A stretch of DNA of 38,913 nt, from contig NZ_MQWD01000001.1 in the NCBI RefSeq assembly GCF_002283365.1, forward strand, positions 4,672,415-4,711,327. Direction: 5' to 3'. Within the stretch, counting starts at the first letter, position 1. The number at the start of each line of letters is the position of its first letter. This DNA is from Rubrivirga marina. GTDB taxonomy: Bacteria; Bacteroidota; Rhodothermia; Rhodothermales; Rubricoccaceae. The position numbers and the translations under genes are program-made. Below, in pieces: positions 32,827 to 38,913 of the stretch. The notes under the pieces are model-generated. The model was not told the DNA's origin. It saw only the letters and a program-made list of their open reading frames with translations, and ran no database searches.

Positions 32827-35547
32827 CTAGGCCGTCTCCAGCTCGCCGGCCATGTAGTCCCGGAGGACGTAGTTGAGGATCCCGCCGTGCCGGTAGTACT
32901 CGACCTCGACCGGCGTGTTGAGCGCGACCGTCACGTCGAACGCCACCGTCGATCCGTCGCCCTTCGTGGCCGTGACCGTCAGCGTCTGGCCCGGGCGGAC
33001 GTCGTCGTCGACCGGGATGTCGAACTGCTCGGTCCCGTCGAGGCCGTGCGTGTCGAGGCTCTCGCCGTCCTGGAACAGGAGCGGGAGGACGCCCATCCCG
33101 ACGAGGTTCGACCGGTGGATCCGCTCGAAGCTCTTCGCGACGACGGCCTCGATGCCGAGGAGGAGCGTCCCCTTGGCGGCCCAGTCGCGCGACGAACCCA
33201 TCCCGTAGTCGACGCCGGCGAACACCAGCAGCGGCGTGCCCTCGGCGGCATACTCCTGCGCGGCGTCGTAGATGTACATCTGCTCGCCGTCCTTCATCGT
33301 CCAGCCGCCTTCCGTACCCGGAGCGAGCTGATTCCGAAGACGGATGTTGCCGAACGTCCCGCGCGTCATCACGCGGTCGTTGCCGCGGCGGGAGCCGAAC
33401 GAGTTGAAGTCCTTCGGCTCGACGCCGTGGTCCTGGAGGTACTGCCCGGCCGGCTCGCTCTTTGGGATCGCGCCCGCCGGCGAGATGTGGTCGGTCGTGG
33501 TCGAGTCGCCAGCCTTGACGAGCGTCTTGGCGCCCCGGATCGGCTCGATCGTCGGGACCTCGGGCGTGACGTCGAGGAAGAAGGGCGGCTCCTGGATGTA
33601 GGTCGAGTCGTCCTGCCAGTCGTAGACGGCGCCCTCGGACGTGTCGATGGCGTTCCAGCGTGGGTTCGAGTCCTCGATCCCCTCGTAGAGCTCCTCGAAC
33701 TGCTCCCGTGTGACGGCCTGGTTGATGGCGTCGAGGATCTCCTGCTGCGACGGCCAGAGGTCCTTGAGGTAGACGTCGTTGCCGTCCTGGTCCTGCCCGA
33801 TCACGTCGTTCTGGAGGTCGATGTCGACCGTACCCGCGAGGGCATAGGCGACGACGAGCGGCGGGCTGGCGAGATAGTTGGCCTTGACGAGCGCGTGGAT
33901 CCGCCCCTCGAAGTTCCGGTTGCCACTCAGCACGCCGGCCACGACCAGGTCGCCGTCGGTGATGGCTTCGGCGACCGGCTCCGGGAGCGGGCCCGAGTTG
34001 CCGATGCACGTCGTGCACCCGTAGCCGACGAGGTTGTACCCGATCTGGTCGAGGTAGTCCTGAAGCCCTGCCTTCTCGAGGTAGGCCGTCACGACGCGGC
34101 TGCCCGGCGCGAGGCTCGTCTTCACGTACGGCGGAACCGTCATCCCACGCTCGACGGCCTTTTTGGCGAGGAGGCCGGCCGCCAGCATCACGCTCGGGTT
34201 CGAGGTGTTCGTGCAGCTCGTGATGGCGGCGATCACGACGTCGCCGTGCTTGAGGTCGAGCTCGTTGCCCTCGTCGTCCTTGTAGGCACCCGTGTTGTCG
34301 AGCGCGTCCTCTTTCAGCCCAAAGCCCTGCGGGCTGGCCGGCCGTGTCAGCGACGCCTTGAACTCGCGCTGGACGTCGCCGAGGACGATCCGGTCCTGCG
34401 GGCGCTTCGGGCCCGACATCGACGGCTCGACCTCGGACAGGTCGAGCTCGAGGACGGCCTCGAACTGCGGGTCCGGCGTGTCGTCGGTACGGAAGAGGCC
34501 CTGCGCCTTGCAGTAGGCCTCGACCAGTTCGACCGTCGCCTCGTCGCGGTTCGTCCGGCGGAGATAGTCGAGCGTCTCGTCGTCGATCGGGAAGAAGCCC
34601 ATCGTGGCCCCGTACTCCGGCGCCATGTTGGCGATCGTCGCGCGGTCCGGCAGCGACATCGACGAGAGCCCGGTCCCGAAGAACTCGACGAACTTGCCGA
34701 CGACGCCGTGCTTCCGGAGCATCTGCGTGACCGTCAGCGTGAGGTCGGTCGCCGTCACGCCCTCCTTCAGCTTCCCGTTCAGGCGGAAGCCGACGACCTT
34801 CGGCATGAGCATGTAGATCGGCTGCCCGAGCATGGCCGCCTCGGCCTCGATGCCGCCGACGCCCCACCCGAGCACGCCGAGGCCGTTGATCATGGTCGTG
34901 TGTGAGTCGGTCCCGACCAGCGTGTCGGGGTAGGCGACCGGCAGGCCGTCGTCGCCCGGCGTCGTCCAGACGGCACGGGCGATGTACTCGAGGTTGACCT
35001 GGTGGCAGATCCCGCGCTCCGGCGGGACGACCGAGAAGTTGTCGAACGCCTTCGAGCCCCACCGGAGGAACTCGTAGCGCTCGGCGTTCCGCTGGAACTC
35101 AATGTCGGCGTTGATCTGGAACGCCTGGGGGAGCGCGAAGCTGTCGACCTGGACCGAGTGGTCGATCACGAGGTCGACCGGGACGCGCGGGTTGATGGCC
35201 TCGGGGTCGCCGCCGTTGCGGGCCATCGCGGAGCGGAGCGCGGCGAGGTCGACGACGGCGGGGACGCCGGTGAAGTCCTGCAGGAGCACGCGGGCCGGCG
35301 TGAACGGGATCTCGACCTCGGCCGGCGCGGCCGGGTCGTAGGTCGCGAGGTTGCGGACGTCGTCCTCGCCGACGGGCCCGGGGAGGTCGGCCTGGCGGAG
35401 GGCGTTCTCGAGGAGGACCTTGATCGAGAACGGGAGCCGGTCGAGGTCGGCCCCGGTCGCCTCGGCGACGCGGTCGAGGCGGTAAACGGTGTGGGCGCCG
35501 GCGGAGGTGTCGATCGTGTCGCGGGCGTCGAAGAGTGAGTCGGCCAT
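32827..35547 (-). CDS. acnA: Aconitate hydratase A
   Basis: Aconitase interconverts citrate and isocitrate in the citric acid cycle. The 906-residue protein is the full AcnA/IRP size. The three cluster ligands are visible: C445 in [13 protein letters not shown], and C511 and C514 in [13 protein letters not shown]. Other landmarks are [22 protein letters not shown] (GTDSHT), [51 protein letters not shown] and [19 protein letters not shown] 35547 gives the usual short N-terminus ([12 protein letters not shown]); an upstream start at 35601 would add 18 Pro-rich residues. It has its own terminator. TATCCT lies at 35598-35593, about 46 bases before the ATG, as a possible -10 without a good -35. 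Confidence 0.97.
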   Translation of the reverse strand: MADSLFDARDTIDTSAGAHTVYRLDRVAEATGADLDRLPFSIKVLLENALRQADLPGPVGEDDVRNLATYDPAAPAEVEIPFTPARVLLQDFTGVPAVVDLAALRSAMARNGGDPEAINPRVPVDLVIDHSVQVDSFALPQAFQINADIEFQRNAERYEFLRWGSKAFDNFSVVPPERGICHQVNLEYIARAVWTTPGDDGLPVAYPDTLVGTDSHTTMINGLGVLGWGVGGIEAEAAMLGQPIYMLMPKVVGFRLNGKLKEGVTATDLTLTVTQMLRKHGVVGKFVEFFGTGLSSMSLPDRATIANMAPEYGATMGFFPIDDETLDYLRRTNRDEATVELVEAYCKAQGLFRTDDTPDPQFEAVLELDLSEVEPSMSGPKRPQDRIVLGDVQREFKASLTRPASPQGFGLKEDALDNTGAYKDDEGNELDLKHGDVVIAAITSCTNTSNPSVMLAAGLLAKKAVERGMTVPPYVKTSLAPGSRVVTAYLEKAGLQDYLDQIGYNLVGYGCTTCIGNSGPLPEPVAEAITDGDLVVAGVLSGNRNFEGRIHALVKANYLASPPLVVAYALAGTVDIDLQNDVIGQDQDGNDVYLKDLWPSQQEILDAINQAVTREQFEELYEGIEDSNPRWNAIDTSEGAVYDWQDDSTYIQEPPFFLDVTPEVPTIEPIRGAKTLVKAGDSTTTDHISPAGAIPKSEPAGQYLQDHGVEPKDFNSFGSRRGNDRVMTRGTFGNIRLRNQLAPGTEGGWTMKDGEQMYIYDAAQEYAAEGTPLLVFAGVDYGMGSSRDWAAKGTLLLGIEAVVAKSFERIHRSNLVGMGVLPLLFQDGESLDTHGLDGTEQFDIPVDDDVRPGQTLTVTATKGDGSTVAFDVTVALNTPVEVEYYRHGGILNYVLRDYMAGELETA

Positions 35548-35859
35548 GTCGTGCGGAGGTCCGGAAAGAAGTCGAGCGTCGGAGGGGGCTGGAGGATACA
35601 CGCCCGTCCGGCGCCGAAGTGCCCTTCAGGGTCTGTCCGGACCGGATCTCGACCGGTCTCCACCAACCGCCCACCGACGGCGGGGAGACGGATCCGCCCG
35701 ACGGCCCGAGCGACGCCCGAGGCGGGCCGAGCCTAGGTGGACGGAGCCGAGGAGGGCCGAGCCGAGGCCGCACTGGAGAAGCACGGGCGACCGAGATGTC
35801 GCGGCGCCCACGGGTTCGAGGGTATCGTTCGGCCCGCCTCCACCCCTTCCCCATCCCCC
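35548..35859. other. 312-base intergenic region between divergent acnA and protease genes
   Basis: No gene is seen. It must hold the acnA promoter (TATCCT on the minus strand at 35598-35593) and the promoter of the protease. It also has a G-rich, 30-base-spaced direct repeat (GGGCCGAGCC at 35724-35733 and 35754-35763) and one half of the recurring palindrome (CCCGAGGCGGGCC, about 35716-35728). TATCGTTC at 35823-35830 is a candidate -10 for the protease. Confidence 0.5.
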
Positions 35860-38800
35860 ATGCGCCTGTTTGCTCTCCTCTTGGTCGGCGCCGTCGTGCT
35901 GGCGGCCGGACCGGCCCAAGCCCAGTCCCTCTGGACCGACGTCGCGCCGGCGTCCCTCGGGCCCTCCGACGCCCCGACCCTCCCGCAGTCCTTCCGGACG
36001 GTCCACCTCGACCGCGACGCCATGGCCGACCGGCTCGCGTCGAGCCCCGTCGCCACGGCCCCGGCCGACGTGCAGCGCGGCGTCGCGATCCCGATCCCGC
36101 TCCCCGAGGGCGGCACGGTCGAGGTCCGCGTGGCCGAGTCCTCGATCATGGCCCCGGCGCTCCAGACCCGCTACCCCGAGATCCGGACGTACCTCGCGCA
36201 GGGCCCGGGCGGCGTCCATGGCCGGCTGAGCCTGACGCCCAAGGGCTTCGCTGGGATGCTGTTCACCACCGGCGGCGCCGTCTACGTCGACCCGTACCTC
36301 CGCGACGGCAGCAGCACCTACATGGTATACCGCGCCCAGGACCTCGTCGTTGACCCGCGGCTGCGCGGTCGCGTCGAGGACGCGGTCGAGCAGAGCGGGG
36401 CGCACGCCTCGGTGGACTCCGAGAGCGCCACTCACGGCGACGTTCTCCGGACGTACCGGCTGGCCGTCGCGGCCACCGGCGAGTACACCCAGTTCCACGG
36501 CGGGACCGTCCCCGACGCCATGGCCGCCATCGTGACGTCGATGAACCGCGTGGCCGGCGTCTACGAGCGCGACATCGCCGTGACGTTCTCGCTCGTGCCG
36601 AACACCGACGACGTCGTCTTCACCAACGGGACCACCGACCCGTACTCGAACAACAACGGGAGCGCGATGCTCTCGCAGAACCAGGTGACGCTCGACGCCG
36701 TCATCGGCACGGCCAACTACGACATCGGCCACGTGTTCTCGACGGGAGGCGGCGGCGTGGCCTACCTCGGCTCCGTGTGCGACGTCTCGATCAAGGCCGG
36801 CGGTGTGACGGGCGGCAGCGCCCCCGTCGGCGACGCGTTCGACATCGACTACGTGGCGCACGAGATGGGCCACCAGTTCGGCGCCAACCACACGCAGAAC
36901 AACGCCTGCAACCGGGCCAGCTCGGCGGCCTACGAGCCCGGCTCGGCCTCGACCATCATGGGGTACGCCGGCATCTGCCCGCCGAACCTCCAGAGCAACA
37001 GCGACCCGTACTTCCACGTGATCTCGCTCGACGAGATGACGTCGTTCATCACGGCGGGCGGGGGATCCACGTGCGGCACGGCGACGCCGACCGGCAACGC
37101 GATCCCGACCGTCTCAGCCACGGGCGGCTTCACGATCCCGGCCGGCACACCCTTCACGCTCACGGGCAGCGCGACCGACGACACGCCGGGCTCGCTGACC
37201 TACACGTGGGAGGAGTTCGACCTCGGCCCGGCCGGCCCGCCCGGCAACGGCACGGCGCCGTTCTTCCGCTCGTTCAACCCGACGCCGGAGCCCACGAGGA
37301 CCTTCCCGCGGTTCGACCGCTACGTCGCCGGCCTCCCGACCGTCGTCGGGGAGGACCTCCCGACCACGACCCGGTCGCTCACGTTCCGCCTCACGGCGCG
37401 GGACAACGCGCCCGGGGCCGGCGCCATCGACGACGCCACCATCACGATCAACACGGACGCTTCGGGCGGCCCGTTCGCCGTCACGTTCGCCTCGACGCCG
37501 GGCCTGTCCTACAGCTCGGGCCTGAACACCGTGACCTGGGACGTGGCCGGCACCGACGGCGGCGCGATCAACACGCCGACCGTCGACATCCTCCTCTCGA
37601 CCGACGGCGGCGACTCGTTCGCCCCGATCGCCTTGGGCACGGCCAACGACGGATCCGAGGTCGTGACCTTCCCGGCCGTCGAGACCACCGAGGCGCGGGT
37701 CCTCGTCCGGGCCGTCGGGAACATCTTCTTCAACGTGAACCCCGAACCGTTCACGATTACCGACCTCGACCCGCCGGCCATCGCCGTCAGCCCGACCTCG
37801 ATCAATGAGACGCTGGCGCCGGGCGGCACGACGACGGAGCCCGTAACGATCTCGAACACGGCCTCGGCGGGCTCCCAGGACCTCACGTGGTCCGTCAGCG
37901 TGGTGACCGACCTCGCGCTCCTCTCGGGCGAGCCGGCCCCGGCGCGCGACCTCCCGAAGGGCTCGGCGGCCGCCGACGGGACCGGGCCCCACTCGCTGGC
38001 CACGGGCGGCCCTGACGCCTACGGGTACGTCTGGATCGACTCCGACGAGCCGGGCGGCCCGGCCGTCGACTTCCAGGACATCTCGGGCACCGGCACGGCC
38101 GTGACGTTCACGCCCGCCGGGACGTTCGGCGCGAACGACGAGGGGTACGCCGACGTGGTCCTCCCGTTCACGTTCCCGTTCTACGGCGTCGACAAGTCGA
38201 CCATCCGGGTCTACACCAACGGGTTCGCCACATTCTCGTCGGCCGCCGGCAACTCGTACAACAACCCCACCGGGTTCCCGGGCGCGAGCGGGCCGACGAA
38301 CGTCGACGACGTGATCGCCCCGTTCTGGGACGACCTTGACCTCACCGCAGCCGGGGCCGTGTACACGGGGACGCTCGGCGACGGCCGGTTCGTCGTCCAG
38401 TGGGACGGCGCTCCGAGGTATGACGAGGCCGGCTCGTCGGTGACGTTCCAGATCCTCCTCTCGGAGGACGGGACGATCGAGTTCCAGTACGAGACGATGA
38501 CCGGGACGCTGAACAGCAACGCCGCGGGCATCGAGAACGCCGACGCCTCGGTTGGCCTGACGGTCGCGGCCAACGAGGCGTACGTCGCCTCGGACAAGGC
38601 CGTCCGGTTCACTGTGCCGGTCGTCTGGATCACCGCCTCGCCGACGAGCGGGTCCGTCGCGCCCGGCGCCAGCGGCGGGTTCGATGTCGACATCGACGCC
38701 TCCGAGCTTGAGGAGGGGACGTACACGGCCTCGCTCGTGATCACGTCGAACGACCCGGTGACACCGTCGGTCACCATCCCCGTCGCGCTCACGGTGGGTG

Positions 38801-38913
38801 AGGACGACGGGTCGATCTCGATCGTGGTCGAGGGCGCCCGCGGGATGCGGTACCTCGGGGCCCCCGCCGTCGGCGTGACCGTCGACGACCTCGCCGCCCA
38901 GAACCTCGTCCGC
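35860..38913 (+). CDS. Secreted M12B-like zinc metalloprotease with beta-sandwich domains, 3' end cut off
   Basis: This is the first 1018 residues of a large exported protein; the gene runs off the window. It has a signal peptide ending AQAQ (about 22), a propeptide-like region, and a reprolysin-type catalytic domain with the zinc motif HEMGHQFGANH (334-344) and a Met-turn IMGY (M367). Beta-sandwich domains follow: a PKD/Ig-like stretch from about 412, an abnormal-spindle-like choice-of-anchor stretch, a NIDO-like domain (about 721-920, YVWIDSDEPGG to KAVRFT) and an ITSNDP-containing module. The last residues, RYLGAPAVGVTVDDLAAQNL, look like the region before a type IX sorting domain. With SprA in the window it is a likely T9SS substrate. 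Confidence 0.87.
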   Translation, partial: MRLFALLLVGAVVLAAGPAQAQSLWTDVAPASLGPSDAPTLPQSFRTVHLDRDAMADRLASSPVATAPADVQRGVAIPIPLPEGGTVEVRVAESSIMAPALQTRYPEIRTYLAQGPGGVHGRLSLTPKGFAGMLFTTGGAVYVDPYLRDGSSTYMVYRAQDLVVDPRLRGRVEDAVEQSGAHASVDSESATHGDVLRTYRLAVAATGEYTQFHGGTVPDAMAAIVTSMNRVAGVYERDIAVTFSLVPNTDDVVFTNGTTDPYSNNNGSAMLSQNQVTLDAVIGTANYDIGHVFSTGGGGVAYLGSVCDVSIKAGGVTGGSAPVGDAFDIDYVAHEMGHQFGANHTQNNACNRASSAAYEPGSASTIMGYAGICPPNLQSNSDPYFHVISLDEMTSFITAGGGSTCGTATPTGNAIPTVSATGGFTIPAGTPFTLTGSATDDTPGSLTYTWEEFDLGPAGPPGNGTAPFFRSFNPTPEPTRTFPRFDRYVAGLPTVVGEDLPTTTRSLTFRLTARDNAPGAGAIDDATITINTDASGGPFAVTFASTPGLSYSSGLNTVTWDVAGTDGGAINTPTVDILLSTDGGDSFAPIALGTANDGSEVVTFPAVETTEARVLVRAVGNIFFNVNPEPFTITDLDPPAIAVSPTSINETLAPGGTTTEPVTISNTASAGSQDLTWSVSVVTDLALLSGEPAPARDLPKGSAAADGTGPHSLATGGPDAYGYVWIDSDEPGGPAVDFQDISGTGTAVTFTPAGTFGANDEGYADVVLPFTFPFYGVDKSTIRVYTNGFATFSSAAGNSYNNPTGFPGASGPTNVDDVIAPFWDDLDLTAAGAVYTGTLGDGRFVVQWDGAPRYDEAGSSVTFQILLSEDGTIEFQYETMTGTLNSNAAGIENADASVGLTVAANEAYVASDKAVRFTVPVVWITASPTSGSVAPGASGGFDVDIDASELEEGTYTASLVITSNDPVTPSVTIPVALTVGEDDGSISIVVEGARGMRYLGAPAVGVTVDDLAAQNLVR

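Noticed and set aside
32744-35062. 951-codon minus-strand frame covering the GNAT gene and part of acnA
   Set aside because: Only the last 178 codons carry the acetyltransferase; the rest is acnA in the wrong frame.
1-38913. tRNA, rRNA, CRISPR arrays, integrase or transposase genes
   Set aside because: Gaps were read on both strands; no cloverleaf-like sequence, spaced repeats or recombinase motifs were found.

Overview
The window is a very GC-rich (about 70% by eye), gene-dense bacterial chromosome segment. The best guess for the host is the Rhodothermota/Bacteroidota side of the tree, probably a marine Rubricoccaceae-like organism (Rubrivirga/Rubricoccus type). The reasons are a full-length SprA (the outer-membrane pore of the type IX secretion system), many small acidic lipoproteins, an rsfS gene beside a LytR_C protein, no obvious Shine-Dalgarno sites before most starts, and a secreted multidomain metalloprotease. 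The taxonomic call is inference. No tRNA, rRNA, CRISPR array, prophage or insertion sequence was seen; this looks like a core-genome segment with a few odd features.

Layout, left to right. 1-1791 (+) is the conserved cluster dnaX (3' end only), ybaB and recR, with a strong hairpin between dnaX and ybaB. 1856-4080 (+) holds a LOG-family nucleosidase overlapping a fused two-domain iron-type ABC permease that has no ATPase or binding protein beside it. 4220-5353 (+) is a saccharopine-dehydrogenase-like enzyme, convergent with an SDR (5420-6103, -) and a DUF4440-type lipoprotein (6176-6655, -). 6920-14887 (+) is sprA, followed by lipB and a small acidic protein of unknown function.

16193-18693 (-) reads as one operon from a recognisable promoter: an outer-membrane-like protein, a LytR_C protein, rsfS, a lipoprotein and a DUF423 membrane protein. 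18803-20981 (-) holds four small lipoprotein genes, two of them tandem paralogues of identical length with a rho-independent terminator between them. This stretch ends in what looks like a decayed transporter fragment with an in-frame stop.

21090-24019 holds a Nudix hydrolase (-), a tiny membrane protein (+), a ComEA-like helix-hairpin-helix protein (-), recO (+) and a LexA-like regulator (+) that has no lysine in its C-terminal domain and so cannot self-cleave by the Ser-Lys mechanism. 24093-27494 has a lipoprotein, a DUF2256 protein, an esterase overlapping gluQ, and two tandem small secreted proteins.

27514-31088 contains an unknown 375-residue protein divergent from a putative DNA-repair pair: a radical SAM protein with a helix-hairpin-helix, and its DUF4130 partner. 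A 107-bp palindromic repeat sits between the pair and ends exactly at the second gene's start codon. 31085-35547 (-) holds acnA, a GNAT acetyltransferase and an AI-2E-family permease, with a strong terminator after acnA. The window ends inside a secreted M12B-like zinc metalloprotease (35860 onward, +).

Common threads are DNA maintenance (dnaX, ybaB, recR, recO, LexA-like, radical SAM/DUF4130, ComEA-like) and the cell envelope (SprA, lipoproteins, protease). Many intergenic gaps share one palindromic sequence built on CCGCCTCGG/CCGAGGCGG. Three putative promoters share a TTGnnn-17-TAnnnT architecture.
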